DNA of 64,000 bases from positions 194,900-258,899 of the forward strand of contig CAJNDS010002488.1 in assembly GCA_905221605.1 (NCBI GenBank), given 5' to 3'. The translations under genes and the position numbers were made by a program. The DNA is from Symbiodinium natans. Lineage: Eukaryota > Sar > Dinophyceae > Suessiales > Symbiodiniaceae. Numbering within the stretch: the stretch's first letter is position 1; the number at the start of each line of letters is the position of its first letter. Shown here piece by piece: positions 10,346 through 21,335 of the stretch. Under the pieces are notes generated by a model that saw nothing but the letters and a program-made list of their open reading frames with translations, was not told the origin of the DNA and searched no databases.

Positions 10346-11112
10346 ACGTAGGGGCGCAGTCCCAACCCCTCACCAAACGAAACACCTCAAAAAACCCTGA
10401 ACCCTCAAACCGCTACCTGGTTTCTCCCTCTTCCCTCTGCGCCTCTGGTTTAGGGAGGTTCACCCTGAAGCCCAGATCCTGAAGTTTAGGGTTTAGGGTT
10501 TAGGGTTTAGGGTTTAAGGTTTAAGGTTTAAGGGTTAGGGCGTTTAGGTCTCCGGGGCTCCCCTTGCCCTCTGCGCCTCTGGGTTCTGCGCTGGCCTGGC
10601 ATCGCGGTCCAGAAAACGGAGATGTTGGGGCTTTATCTCTCGGGTGTGAGGTGTAGATGCGGTTTACAAGGCTTGTATGGGCTTACAGGGGTTTTATTGC
10701 AGAGTTCTACACAGGGTTTATAGGGTGTATGGGCATATAGGGTTTTGTTGTAGGGTTGGAGGCTGTTGGGGTCATCTGGGTTGTCAGGGTTTGCAGGGCT
10801 CAGAACCTTGGGGGCGCGGGCTTTTGGAGGGGGCGCAACGCCTTGAGGCTTTGGTTTGGGGGCGAGGGCTTGAGGGATTAAGAACCCGGCAAGTTAATAT
10901 GCTGCTCCGGCAAGTTAATATGCAAAATTCGTGGACGGAAATCAGGATTAGGCTACTACGTCAGTTACTTTGCCTGGGATTCGAACTGCAGTTCCTTGCT
11001 GGGGCGACCCAAGTTTCTGGTTATCCTTGCAAGAGGACGCGCAAACCTCAAGTCTAAACCCTAAACCCTAAACCCAAACCCGAAACCCGAAACCTTGAAC
11101 CCTAAATCCATT

Positions 11113-11272
11113 TTCGCTCACCAAGCTCCTGCTTGAAATGCCCTTTCGGGCGGCATCTCCGATCTCCGCGCGGAGGGGGTTCCCCCTCATAATGCCCAAA
11201 ACCCTTGCTGGGTAGCTCGATCTACGAGGCTGTGAACAGCGCAAGGCCGATCCATGACAAGTCCAAGAACAA
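11113..11272 (+). CDS. Two coding-like islands separated by a stop
   Basis: The first reads SLTKLLLEMPFRAASPISAR, the second, after CTGGGTAG, reads SIYEAVNSARPIHDKSKNN and runs into CCCTAAA. Minus-strand frames are open too, so strand is tentative. Confidence 0.3.
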
Positions 11273-12000
11273 CCCTAAACCCTAATTCCCAAACGACAAA
11301 CCCTAAACCCTAAACCCTAAACCCTAAACCCTAAACCCTAAACTACGTAGCTAAACCTAAACCTTAAACCCCTAAACCCCTAAACCCCTAAACCCTAAAT
11401 CAACCCTAGTCAACCCTCATCCTGAAAGTCGCGAGGGACTTCGGGGAGGGTACCTTTTATTGGCTTGCACGTAGGCTTACAAGTATGGTTTAGGGTTTAG
11501 GGTTTAGGGCTTAGGGTTAGGGTAACCTCCTTCAGGGTAGTTGAATTCCTACCTATAGGTACCCATGAACCCCCCACAGGGGGTCCGAATACAAGCATCT
11601 GTGACAGCAGTCGGACTGCGGGAGTTGAGTTCTCACAACGTAGGGTTCGGGGTTGATGGCCTCGCAAGCTACCCAACCCCCGGGGGCATTACGCACTCCC
11701 CTGGGCGGGAGGACGGAGGGAGCCTGGGGCGCCTCAGGGTTTAGGGTTTAGGGTTTAGGGTTTAGTAATTTAGGGTTTAGGGTTCAGGTAAATTCTTAAG
11801 CCCTAAACCCCTTAACCCCTATACCCGAAACCTGAAAGGACTTGTGAGCTCGGGCTTTTTGAAGGTGCCCCAAGGGCCAGACTCCAGCTAAGCTTCTCAG
11901 GGCTACTTTGAGGTTAAGGGCCAAGGGATTGGGGATTTAGGGATTTAGGGCTTTCGGTTTAGTGAGGTGTGTGTGGGCTAAGCCCGGGTGAGGGTGGTTG

Positions 12001-12154
12001 GGGCAAAGCCGCTCCAAAATTTGAAGGCCCCCCCAGGCCCCAGGTAGAGCCCCGTTCTCTGCTATACGCTCAGCATCAGCGACTGCTTGGCCAAGACGCC
12101 TCGTGGGGTGACTTTTTGGCTAAGATTCTCAAGGGGGGGTGGGGGTGGGGATAG
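12001..12154 (+). CDS. Coding-like island ending in stop
   Basis: It reads KFEGPPRPQVEPRSLLYAQ, then GQDASWGDFLAKILKG and reaches TAG. A shorter minus-strand frame is also open. The G-rich tail (GGGGTGGGGGTGGGG) is low complexity. Confidence 0.35.
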
Positions 12155-12900
12155 ATAATATAACCCGAACCATAAACCCTACAGTCCCAGGTAACTCATC
12201 ATCAGCCTCGACTGTTTAGGCGGCGGAACACATTCAGCCGGCTGCAACATTGGGGTTAGGCGGTTAGGGTTGTGAAGTCCTCATGCTCACCATCCTGTCC
12301 CTCCAAACACCCGAAGGCCCGTAAGAACCGCCCCAAGAACGCTGAAGACCCCACCCCACCCCATCCCCCACCCACTTAAGGATGTTAAGTCCTAGATTTA
12401 TGGGCCACTTTCACCCTGCACTCTAAACCCAAACCCTCAACCCTGGACCATGAAGCCCGAATCTACTGTTTGCTTCAGAACCCCGCTAAGGTTTTCAGTG
12501 ACCCAGTAAAAAAAGTACATACTTTTCGGGCTACTTTCCTAATACAGGAACCCAGAAACCCAAAACGTAAAAAAGTCTACCACTTAACACCCCCCCCCCC
12601 CACCCCAAAAACAAATCCCGATAAAGGCAATATGGGGATATTTTCCTTTCATGTTTTGGGGGGTTCTTAAACCTAAACCCTAAACCCTGGACGCTGAGCC
12701 CAGAGACATCCTCGCCTTTGACCTCCCGAGCCCGATACCCTGAGCGCCCACAGCAACCCCTACCCCAGTAAACCGTAAGCCCCAAAGACCCCTAAACTCT
12801 AAGCCCCAAACCCTAAAGCTTAGGGTTTAGGGTTTAGGGTCTAGGAACCCTAAACCCTAAACCCCAAACCCTCAACCCCGAAAAAGATGACACCGCGCTG
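12155..12900. other. No supported gene
   Basis: A C-rich run at 12588-12605 and mixed telomere-type units. Open frames at 12470 and 12531 have no splice support and low-complexity Pro runs. Confidence 0.5.
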
Positions 12901-12910
12901 GGCCTGGCCT

Positions 12911-12952
12911 CTATGGGACGCCCCAGTGCTCATCGTCGATGGTGGTGAACAC
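12911..12952 (-). CDS. Candidate terminal exon
   Basis: After CTAATCAG the frame reads VFTTIDDEHWGVP and TAG. It lies on the same strand and downstream of the model at 13280-14459, and could end it, but the phase of the intervening exon does not fit without another exon. Confidence 0.3.
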   Translation of the reverse strand: MFTTIDDEHWGVP

Positions 12953-13279
12953 CTGATTAGGCTGTAGGGTTCATAGGGTTTAGGGGGGTTTATTTGGGGG
13001 GTTCATGGGGTTTAGAGGGTTTATAGAGGGTTTATGGAGGGTTTATAGAGGGTTCATAAAGGGCTTAGAGGGTTGTTGGCGTTTAGAGGTATAGGGTTTG
13101 GAGAATTTAGAGATCTTAGAGTCCAGACCCAAATTGTGTTAACTTGAAAATGGTTTAAGGGTTTATGCCTTTATTGTAGGAGAAATTCAAGGAGACCCCC
13201 TTGGGGTTTATGGTTTCGGGTTTAAGGGTTTAGGGTTAGGGTTTAGGGTGAGAGGGGGGGGTAAGGGCTGAGCCAACAT

Positions 13280-14459
13280 CGAGTTCCACCTTGATGCCAG
13301 ATCCTCTCTCAACATTCGGGTTTAGGGTTTAAGTTTGGTTAACAGCAAAACAAAAACAAAATTCAGTTGACAATTAAGTGATACCATCAATGTCGCACCT
13401 AAAAGGCATAGGGTTACAGGGCTTATGGGGCTTTAATGGGTTTATGGACTTATGGCGGTTCAAGGTTTATAGAATTACGGGTTTCGGGTTTATGGGTTTA
13501 TGGGTGTGAGGGATGATGAGGGCTTCAAGGCTTCAGGGTATTGGGGCATGAGGGTTTTTATTTCGGGTATCAGGGCCGGGTCTTAAGGTGCTGGGGGCGT
13601 TGCTAGGGTAATAGGCCCCCCTAAACAATGCGATAAACCTCACACCCCGAACCCAAACCCGATACCCTATGTCCCAAACCCTAACACCACACACCTCCTT
13701 GGCAAACCTTATACTAAGAGTCCTTAATAGGGATTGTCATACCCCCTTTTAGAATCCCTATTCAGGACTGTTAGTATAAAGGGGAGCATCCCAACCTACA
13801 CCCTAAGCCCTAAACTGTTATTTGCTTAAGAACCCCCCCCCCAACAAAGACAATGAGGAAGAGTATGTCTAGTGTTGTTGTTTGTGCTTTTTTTTGAGGG
13901 GGGGGGGGTCTTAAGCACAGAGTAGAACCAATCCCAAACATCTACCGTAAACCCTAAACCCTGAACCCTAAACCCTAAACCCCAAACATCTGTCACCCCT
14001 CAATGGCTGGAGACAGGCGGCCTCACCCTCGTCAACCAGTGCGTCGATGGAGGCCATGACAGCCTTCTGGCCGTCAGCCACCTGAGATTCAGGAACCGTA
14101 GGGTTTAGGGCTTAAGGTTTATGGTTAGGGTTTAGGGTTTAGGGTTTAGGGTTTAGGGTTTAGGGTTTAGGGTTTAGGGTTTAGGGTTTAGGGTTTAGGG
14201 TTTAGGGTTTAGGGTTTCGGGTTTCGGGTTTCGGGTTTAGGGTTTAGGGCTTAGGGTTTAGGGCTTAGGGTTTAGGGTTTAAGGTTCTTAGGGTTTAGGA
14301 CCTCTAAACCGAAATCATAAACCCTCAACCCTCAACCCTCAGGGCTGAGGGCGATTTTGATTGCGTACAATTGCTGTAGCCATACTCCCCCACACCCCTG
14401 GACCTCTGGAGCTTGGGCCCCCCAGCCGGCGCTCCCTTCTTCTCCACTGCTTCCAGGAT
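13280..14459 (-). CDS. Three-exon coding model (unknown protein, partial)
   Basis: Exon 14394-14459 follows a textbook acceptor (TTTGTTTCAACTCCCGCC-TTCTGCAG) and reads ILEAVEKKGAPAGGPKLQR. Exon 14027-14081 follows AATCTCAG and reads VADGQKAVMASIDALVDE, ending at GAGG|GTGAGG. Exon 13280-13305 continues in phase with EDLASRWNS. Introns are GT-AG. The first contains the G-strand telomere array at 14110-14283, the second two inverted-repeat elements (13699 and 13813). No family is recognised. Upstream on the same strand lie further candidates at 15265 and 15785. The third exon has a poor pyrimidine tract. Confidence 0.5.
13699..13794. mobile_element. hAT-like MITE, family B, copy 2 (left end decayed)
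   Basis: TTATACTAAGAGTCCTTAAT and GGACTGTTAGTATAAAGGGG form the inverted repeat; the first bases have diverged and no target duplication remains. It lies in an intron of the 13280-14459 model. Confidence 0.6.
13813..13918. mobile_element. Inverted-repeat element with poly-C/poly-G arms, family K
   Basis: TGCTTAAGAACCCCCCCCCC-AACAA at the left pairs with TTGAGGGGGGGGGGTCTTAAG-CA at the right. The interior is AT-rich (GACAATGAGGAAGAGTATG). A second copy lies at 58703-58853, and isolated ends recur at 24391 and 51690. Confidence 0.6.
14110..14283. repeat. G-strand telomere-type array inside a predicted intron
   Basis: About 20 TTTAGGG units with TTTCGGG variants, directly 5' (on the minus strand: downstream) of the exon at 14394. 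Confidence 0.95.
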
Positions 14460-15264
14460 CTGCAGAAGGCGGGAGTTGAAACAAAGGGGTTTAGGGTTTA
14501 GGGTTTAGGGTTTAGGGTTTAGGGTTTAGGGTTTAGGGTTTAGGGTTTAGGGTTTAGGGCCCCTCTGTAGGTTCAGGCTACCCCTAACGGCTCCCTGATG
14601 GAGGTCAGGCCCGATGTGTTGTAAGCAACCCTTGAGTCTATAGACGAAAAGCCCTTAAAGCCCAAAGCCCAAAACCCTTAAGCCCTAAAACCCTAAAGCT
14701 CCAAAAGCTCTAAGTCCCTAAAAAGCCTAGAGACCCAAAAACCCTAAGACCCTAAATACCTGAAACGAATCACCCTAAGACCCTAAAACCCTTACCACCC
14801 AAAACGCAATGGTCGTAAGGCCCAACTTGAGGTTCCCCAACGAATGTTACCAACAAAACTGAGGACTGGATCTCTTTCGGTGTACCGCATCCCTTTCAGG
14901 GATGTTGGTGGGAGGTGTGTGTTGGGGGGGGGGGCGGGGGTGAGGGGCTTTGTCTTTTCAGTTCGGGAGTTGTGGAGACACTAAACCCTAAACCCGAAAC
15001 CCTAAACCCTAAATTTGGGGTTTCGGGTTTCGGTTTGAGAATTCGGTTTGGCCTGAGTGTAGGGTCCTTAACGGAGGGGGGTTCATTGGGGACCTTGCGG
15101 AAGCTGAGGGAGCTGTATAGGGGGCCGATGCAGTGAAATGCACCCGTCCGAAAGCGCTGAAACGCTCTGGGGCCCAATCTTTGCCAACCCCGCAACCTTT
15201 TCAAAGTAAACCCCGAACCCTAAGCCCGAAGCAAGCCCTCTACCCTAAACCCTAAAGCTCCGGG

Positions 15265-15330
15265 GGCCTGCGGCAAGGTCAGGCCAATCTCGTCTCCAGA
15301 CGTCTTGCGCATGATTTTGCAGTTTGGGGT
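15265..15330 (-). CDS. Coding-like island
   Basis: Reads CKIMRKTSGDEIGLTLPQAP on the minus strand and then enters telomere-type repeat. It is on the same strand and just upstream of the 13280-14459 model; linking phase not established. Confidence 0.35.
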
Positions 15331-15784
15331 TTCGGGATTTTGGGGTTTAGGGTTTAGGGTTTAGGGCTTTTGGGGGGTTTTGGGTCTTGGGGGGTCTGGG
15401 AATCAGGGGGTTTGGGATTCCTCAACCCTCAGCAGGGGAGGGCTGGGGGGGGTTTGCGGGTCCAGGGTTTCACGTCTTGGGGCGTGGGAAGTATAGAAGC
15501 AAAAGGGTTTAGGGTTTAGGGTTTAGGGTTTACGGTTTAGGGTTTAGGGTGGGTTTAGGGTTTAGGGTCGTTTGGCCGTGCACCCCAGAGAAATCAGGCT
15601 CTCGGAGCTTAGAGGGTACAGGGCTTGGGGTTTCGCCCACTTGGTCAGTTCTCGGAAAGGACGGTCCCCTGGAAATTGTTGGGGGGCCGGTTGGGCCCCC
15701 TACCTAACCCTAATTCCCAAACCCTAAACCCTAAACCCTAAACCCTAAAATCCCTGAAAAGAAGAAGAAGAAGAAGAACGGGAC

Positions 15785-15832
15785 CTTCAGGTCCTCAAGC
15801 AGACGCATAATCGCAGATCGAAGGGCAGTCCC
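15785..15832 (-). CDS. Candidate 16-codon exon
   Basis: Acceptor GTGCAG, then GTALRSAIMRLLEDLK in phase 0, then donor AAG|GTCCCG. Same strand as the islands at 15265 and 14394; it may belong to the same gene. Confidence 0.4.
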
Positions 15833-16464
15833 CTGCACATGTTTTCGGGTTGAGGATTTATGGCGTTGAGGGTTATAGGGTGTAGGCTTTACGGTTCAAG
15901 GTCTAGGGTTTAGGGGTTAGGGTTTGGGTTTAGGCCTTAAGGTTTAGGGGGGAGGGGGAAGAGATCCCAACCCGACATTCAGGCCGCTGGACTTCGAGGG
16001 TTTGGGTTTGCGGATGCATCCTCGGTGAGGACAGGAATCAAGGGTTTAGGGTATAGGGTTAGGATTTGTGGGTTTAGGGAAAGTTTCGGGTTTAAAGAAT
16101 TAAGGGTTGTTCGTGAACAACGCAGCACGTTGACAGATGTAGCTTTCTGTAAGATCTTTGGTTCGCGGGTTCAGGCCCGAAGGCCCGCATCAAGTTGTCG
16201 GGATATTTTGACCGTAAGGGCAGGATTTAGGGGTGGGGTTTACTTAGGGTTCTCAAAGTTTCAGGCAGACTGGCTCTTGAATCTTTTAAACCAAGAAAGA
16301 TCCCTGTGCTCCAACTTTGGAGGGTTGACCTCAAGTCTTTGTCAATTTCTCTTGATACTACAATGCTTATCGTTCAAGGCACGCGTGCGAAGAAGGGCCT
16401 TTTTTGCTTCTACGACCCCATGAAGGTCAAGAGGAAACCTGTTCGTTCTGCATCTGCTGCGTCG

Positions 16465-17901
16465 CTACCTGTTCATCAGCTGACCTTGCAAAGCACGGCG
16501 ATAGCCACCTCTGCCCGCATCACCCCAGGTCACAACAGACCCATCACCCAGAATGGCAGCAAAAGCCCACTTGTTTGCTTCGATGTGCTGCACGTCCTTC
16601 AGCTGAGCTTGCACCGACCTGCTGTCGCCGCCACTGCCGGCATCACCCCAGGTCACAACTGACCCATCGGCCAGAATGGCAGCAAACGCCCTATGGGTAG
16701 CTTGAATCTGCCGCACGTCCCTCAGCTGATCTTGCACGGCACTGCTGTCGCCACCATCGACAGCACGACCCCAGGTCACCACCGACCCATCGCACAGAAT
16801 GGCCGCAAAAGCCGTCGTGGCAGATTGGATCTGTTCCACGTCCCTGAGCTGGCTTTGAACAACGCCGCCGTCACCACCTTTCTCAGCATCGCCCCAGGTC
16901 ACAACAGACCCATCGCCCAGAATGGCAGCAAAGGCCCACTCGTTTGCTTGGATCCGCTGCACGTCCCTCAGCTGAGCTTGCACAGAAGTGCTGTCGCCGC
17001 CGCTGGCAGCATTGCCCCAGGTCACAACTGACCCATCACCCAGAATGGCAGCAAAAGCAGCTTGGGTGGCTTGGATCTGCTGCACTTCCTTTAGCCGAGC
17101 TTGCACGCCACTGCTGTCGCCCCCAAAGCCACGATTACCCCAGGTGACAACAGACCCATCAGCTAAAACCGCAGCAAAAGCACCCTGCGATGCTTGGATC
17201 TGTTGGACGTTCCTGAGCTGACCTTGCACAGCACTGCTGTCGCCACCGAAACCGCCAAAACCCCAGGTCACAACAGACCCATCGCCCAGAATTGCAGCAA
17301 AAGCCCAGATGTTTGATTGAATCTGCTTCACGTCTTCCAGCTGATTTTGAACAGCCCTGCTGTCGCCGCCACTGCTAAGATCGCCCCAGGTCACAACGGT
17401 CCCATCACCCAGAACAGCCGCAAAAGCACCTGCTGTAGATTGGATTCGCTGCACGTCCGTAAGCCGGCCTTGCACCGAACTGCTGTCGCTGCCACCCCAA
17501 ACCACGACCGACCCATCGCCCAGAATGGCAGCAAAAGCCCAGCTGGTAGCTTGGATCTGCTGCACATCCCTCAGCTGATCTTTCACAGCTCTGCTGTCGC
17601 CACCCTCCTTGCCCCAGGTCTCCACTGACCCATCACCAAGAATCGCAGCAAAAGCCCTTCCGTTGCCTCGAACGTGAACGCTTCTAACGTGCAAAGTGAG
17701 CACATCGCCGTTCAGCAGCCCACATGTTTCAAGCGCGGCAGCTCCGTCTAGAACGAACCCGGACGAGTCCAAGAGCCTTCCCTGGCCGACTGCCAGAGTC
17801 CTCTGTGCTCTGCGCCTGAAACAATCCACGCGCTCATCCGGTTCTGCTTCCAATGAAACCGTCCTGCCACTCAGCAGGCTCACCTCAATCGTAAGTGACA
17901 T
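16465..17901 (-). CDS. Ubiquitin-like plus ten RCC1-like repeats protein (copy 1)
   Basis: A 478-residue intronless gene. Residues 1-72 (SLTIEVSLLSGRTVSLEAE…) look like a ubiquitin-like beta-grasp domain. Ten repeats of about 41 residues follow, each built on FAAILGDGSVVTWG, GGDSSAVQ and QLRDVQQIQA. RCC1-type repeats form beta-propellers; dinoflagellate homologues are often labelled HERC or RCC1, but no HECT domain is present here, so the molecular job is unknown. The start is the internal ATG at 17899-17901, because the 17 residues upstream are translated telomeric repeat. The last repeat degenerates (GYRRALQGQLMNR) before the stop. Unlike every other coding stretch here it holds no telomeric insert, which fits recent retroposition or strong selection. 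The paralogue is at 55817-57247. Confidence 0.9.
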   Translation of the reverse strand: MSLTIEVSLLSGRTVSLEAEPDERVDCFRRRAQRTLAVGQGRLLDSSGFVLDGAAALETCGLLNGDVLTLHVRSVHVRGNGRAFAAILGDGSVETWGKEGGDSRAVKDQLRDVQQIQATSWAFAAILGDGSVVVWGGSDSSSVQGRLTDVQRIQSTAGAFAAVLGDGTVVTWGDLSSGGDSRAVQNQLEDVKQIQSNIWAFAAILGDGSVVTWGFGGFGGDSSAVQGQLRNVQQIQASQGAFAAVLADGSVVTWGNRGFGGDSSGVQARLKEVQQIQATQAAFAAILGDGSVVTWGNAASGGDSTSVQAQLRDVQRIQANEWAFAAILGDGSVVTWGDAEKGGDGGVVQSQLRDVEQIQSATTAFAAILCDGSVVTWGRAVDGGDSSAVQDQLRDVRQIQATHRAFAAILADGSVVTWGDAGSGGDSRSVQAQLKDVQHIEANKWAFAAILGDGSVVTWGDAGRGGYRRALQGQLMNR

Positions 17902-18302
17902 GATGCCACACAGGATGCAGAGGGTTTGGGGTTTAGGGTTTAAGGATAGCATGATGTTGCCAGGTCAACCCGAAACTGGCTACAAAGGGCCACGAACCGT
18001 CGTGGACGTTAACATCTGCCTGCTTCTGCTGCTTCATTAGCACACGTCACGTGTGCGGGTTAAGGGTTTAGGGTTTAATCAGGGTTTAGGGTTTATATTT
18101 GTGTGGGGTGCTTACTGCCAGTTCGGGGTTCCTGATTAAATCTGTAGAGCCTTGTTTGCTGGCTTTTCGTCGTCGAACAGCATACCCTAAATCATATAGC
18201 CCTTGCCGAACCTTCTGGATGATAGAACTTTCTGTCTATCAGGGTTTTAGGGTCAGGGGGGTTTAGGGTTTAGGGTTAGGGTTTAGGGTTTAGGGCTTAC
18301 AA

Positions 18303-18371
18303 CTACATGTCTCCCTTTGTCCCGGGATGGTGCTTGACGTCTTGGATACTGCCCCATCTCACCAAGCGATA
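18303..18371 (-). CDS. Candidate terminal exon, 22 codons plus stop
   Basis: Acceptor ACATGGCAG, then YRLVRWGSIQDVKHHPGTKG and DM before TAG. It starts in phase 0. It lies upstream, on the same strand, of the RCC1-like gene. Confidence 0.45.
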   Translation of the reverse strand, partial: YRLVRWGSIQDVKHHPGTKGDM

Positions 18372-18576
18372 CTGCCATGTATCGTACCCAGCCCTAAACC
18401 CCAGACCCTCAACCCAAAACTGTAAACCCTATAAACCCTAAACCCACCAATGTGCTGGGCTGTGTCGCGTGGGTCCGTGCGTGTGGGGCGATACTTTAAC
18501 TTCAGGCCCCCTCTAAACTTTAGGGCGTCGAGTTTGGCGGCGGATTTGTCCGGCTAACGCTTCCTGCTTAAGTGGG

Positions 18577-18680
18577 GTATACGAAAATAGGGGACCACTA
18601 AAATAGACCCCGAGACAGTAGGATCCCCTTATAATCAGGACCCAAGTAAGGGTACCCCGAATATCGAAAACCCCCAAGTA
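18577..18680. mobile_element. Short inverted-repeat element, family C, copy 2
   Basis: Best-preserved copy: GTGGGGTATACGAAAATAGG at the left pairs roughly with GAATATCGAAAACCCCCAAG at the right; the core AAATAGACCCCGAGACAGTAGG is typical. Confidence 0.6.
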
Positions 18681-18692
18681 TGCCAACGAGGG

Positions 18693-18773
18693 ATCATGGG
18701 GGCAAGAGCTGTGGATCTGAGAAGTTGGCAGTCTTGCTGAGTGTTCATCCAACCTGACTCCGCCGGATAGCAT
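18693..18773 (-). CDS. Coding-like island
   Basis: The minus strand reads MLSGGVRLDEHSARLPTSQ and IHSSCPHDPSLA; the plus strand is also open (SEKLAVLLSVHPT). Strand uncertain. Confidence 0.25.
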
Positions 18774-18960
18774 ATTCCTCTTGCCGGACGGTAAACCCTT
18801 TACCCTAAACCCTAAACGCCCTAAACCCTAAACCCTAAACGCCCTAAACCCTAAACCCTAAACCGTAAATCCTAAATCCTAAACCCTAAACCCTAAACCG
18901 GGAGGGGGAGCCTGTGAAGGATTCGGGCGCACCTTGCTCACAGACACACACAAAGAAACG

Positions 18961-19030
18961 CCCGAGACACAGAGACAGACAGACAGACAGACAAACGGAC
19001 ACAGACAGACACAGACAGACAGACAGACAT
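18961..19030. repeat. GACA microsatellite
   Basis: Tandem ACAG/GACA tetramers; the flanking Cys/Leu/Ser open frames are artefacts. Confidence 0.9.
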
Positions 19031-19201
19031 ACCAATAATGCATACGTATTCGTACACATATGTGTGACGGTGCCTGCAGTCACCGAGCTTCGAGAACCTA
19101 AAATCCTTAAGCCTAAACCCTAAACCCGAAACCCTAAACCCTAAAACCCGAACCCTAAACCCTAAATCCTAAACCCTAAACCCTAAACCCCAAAACTCCA
19201 G

Positions 19202-19276
19202 TCGAAACTGCACAAGAAGGCCGGCAGCCTCGAGAGCGGGAGCTGGAGCCTGGCCAGGCAACCTGGTTCGAGGAAG
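19202..19276 (+). CDS. Candidate 25-codon exon ending on a telomeric donor
   Basis: Acceptor AAACTCCAG, then SKLHKKAGSLESGSWSLARQ and PGSRK in phase 0-0, then AAG|GTTTAGGG. Twenty-one of 25 codons end in G or C. A perfect G-strand telomere array begins at the donor itself. Confidence 0.5.
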
Positions 19277-19891
19277 GTTTAGGGTTTAGGGTTTAGGGTT
19301 TAGGGTTTAGGGTTTAGGGTTTAGGGTTTAGGGTTTAGGGTTTAGGGTTTAAGGTTTAAGGTTTAGGGTTCAGGGTTTACAATGTACAGGGCTTAGGGCT
19401 TTTTTAGGGACTAGGGTTTTCGGGGTTTTCAAGTTTTGTTGAGTTTTCTTATTGCTTCAGGGCTTTCAGGGATTTGGGGTTTGGGGGCTTTAGGGCCTTG
19501 GGTTGTTCAGGGTATGTCAGAGTTGTTTGGGGTTTAGGTCTTCTAGGCTTGCGGCTTCAGTGCTCTGCTCGCTGAAGCCCATCGCCAGACTGTAGCGCTC
19601 ATGGTTGCGGCTTTGGCTTAGGGTGTAGGGTTTAGGGTTTATAGGGCTAAGGGTTTAGAGCTCAGGGTTTGGGGTGTAGAATTCAGGGCTCAGTGCTACG
19701 GGGCTAAGGGCGATGGTATGCACATGGGGCTAAACCCTAAACCCTAAGCCCTAAACCCTAAACCCTAAGCCCTAAACCCTAAACCCTAAACCCTAAATCA
19801 ATAACTCCATGCATCGCAGGCACGAAACTGAAGAGCCCAAACCCCCAAAACCGACGGCCTACACCCCTGCCCCTGCCAAAAACAGGTATTT

Positions 19892-20032
19892 TGGTAGCCC
19901 TAAACCCTAAACCCTAAATTCTGTAACCATGTTGCAATAAGGGTACCCTTTTTTGGGGATTCGATACATTTTTACATGCGGACACCGAGAGCCCCCAAAA
20001 CACGGGCACGAACGGGCACCACTGGGCTACCA
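19892..20032. mobile_element. Inverted-repeat element, family D, interrupted by telomeric repeat
   Basis: The left end TGGTAGCCC and GTAACCATG correspond to TGGTAGCCCAGTAACCATC of the copy at 52579, but a CCCTAAA tract (19898-19919) sits between the two halves. The right end CACCACTGGGCTACCA is intact. Confidence 0.65.
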
Positions 20033-20184
20033 AGAAGAGGAGGGCGCTGACTGGTCTGGCGAGTTCTCTAAATTAGGGTTTAGGGTTTAGGGTTTAGGGT
20101 TTGGGGTTTAGGGTGCCCTTTTGGGGTCCTTCTTTTAAAGGTGCTGTACTATATATAGGACCCAAAAGGCACCCGTCACCCGAC

Positions 20185-20283
20185 CCTGGGTTCGAGAACT
20201 ACGCTCTGGTGCTCAATTGCATGGCCAGGAGGCTTCTGCGTCAGCTCCGCATCGATCTGGCCCCCCCCAGGGATAAGGGTTAG
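20185..20283 (+). CDS. Coding-like island ending at telomeric repeat
   Basis: Reads FENYALVLNCMARRLLRQLR and IDLAPPRDKG, then GGGTTAGGG. The minus strand is also open, so the strand is tentative. Confidence 0.3.
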   Translation, partial: PGFENYALVLNCMARRLLRQLRIDLAPPRDKG

Positions 20284-20394
20284 GGTTTAGGGTTTAGGGT
20301 TAAAGTTTAGGGTTTAGGGTTTAGGGTTTAGGGTTTAGGGCCTAAGTTTGAGACGCAAAAAAAGCAACCAAGATTTCCCCCTAAACACTAAACC

Positions 20395-20486
20395 CTAGTC
20401 AGTCCAACAGCCCATTGGTGTGGTCTTTTGGCAGGCCACCATTAAATAAGAGTGGGTCTGAACGACGTTGAGGGCGACCGTATTCT
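20395..20486 (-). CDS. Coding-like island with stop
   Basis: The minus strand reads NTVALNVVQTHSYLMVACQK and TTPMGCWTD before TAG; a second minus frame is open in parallel. Confidence 0.3.
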
Positions 20487-20499
20487 AGTAATTAGGGTT

Positions 20500-21150
20500 T
20501 CAGGTTCAGGGTTTATAGGGCTTAGGGCTTAGGTTTAGGGGTTCCGCTTGCACCTCTTGGCTTGCCGGGTTGGGGTAAATATGGGATTCAGGACATGTAG
20601 GGCATGTCGGGTCCATAACGCGTGTAGGGCCCAGCGCTGCTGCTTTATTCTGGCAACCACTTACCACCCTCAACTCTAAAACCTTGCACGCATCCTACAT
20701 GAACCCTAAATCTTGTCCTCACTCCTACATAAGTCTATACCCTCTAAAGCCTGAGCCTGCCTAAAGTTTCAAAACCAATGTTAAAGCACCCCCGGTTCGC
20801 CTAGAAATAGTCTTACGCCTCCCCGCAAGAAAAAGTAGCAGGGCACCAGGTTATCTAGAAAAAAGGCTTCAAGATATGCAAGAGGAGTCTAGGGATAGTC
20901 TTGGAACTTGTTGGGGCTCCTGCGTTATGCTTGTAGGGCTTTTGGGTTTAGGACCTTGGAGTACCATTAAAAAAAGGCCCCCCCCCCCCCCCCCAATTTC
21001 AATCACGACCCCCAGACGAAGGAAGCCCCAATCGGGATCCGAGCACATCCGAAACAAAACGAAAGGCCGAAACCCTTCTCCCTGAACCCTATAACCCTGA
21101 AGCGTAACTCGTAACCGCTAAACCCTAAACCCTAAACTCCTAAACCCTAA
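20500..21150. other. No supported gene
   Basis: Mixed decayed telomeric units, a C17 run at 20978-20995 and unique AT-containing sequence; I see no frame with splice support. Confidence 0.5.
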
Positions 21151-21152
21151 AC

Positions 21153-21233
21153 CCTGGATGGACCTCCATGTCCCGTGTCTCTGGCTGCTTTGGCTTCTCT
21201 GGTGTCTGAATCCTTGGAAGAAAACCCGTTGCG
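21153..21233 (-). CDS. Candidate exon ending on a telomeric donor
   Basis: Reads NGFSSKDSDTREAKAARDTG and HGGPSR, then AGG|GTTTAGGG on the minus strand. The upstream acceptor is not clear. Confidence 0.35.
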
Positions 21234-21335
21234 TAAGGTTTGAAAATCTATCGGCTTTATTCGGGCGTTAGGGCCTAGCAGGGTTCAGGATTTTGGGTTT
21301 AAGGTTTAGGGTGTAGGGATTCGGGCTCAACTTAC

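Noticed and set aside
10955..11010. tRNA-like B box (AGTTCGAATCCC on the minus strand)
   Set aside because: The flanking bases cannot form a five-pair T stem, and no A box or acceptor stem is found at the right distance.
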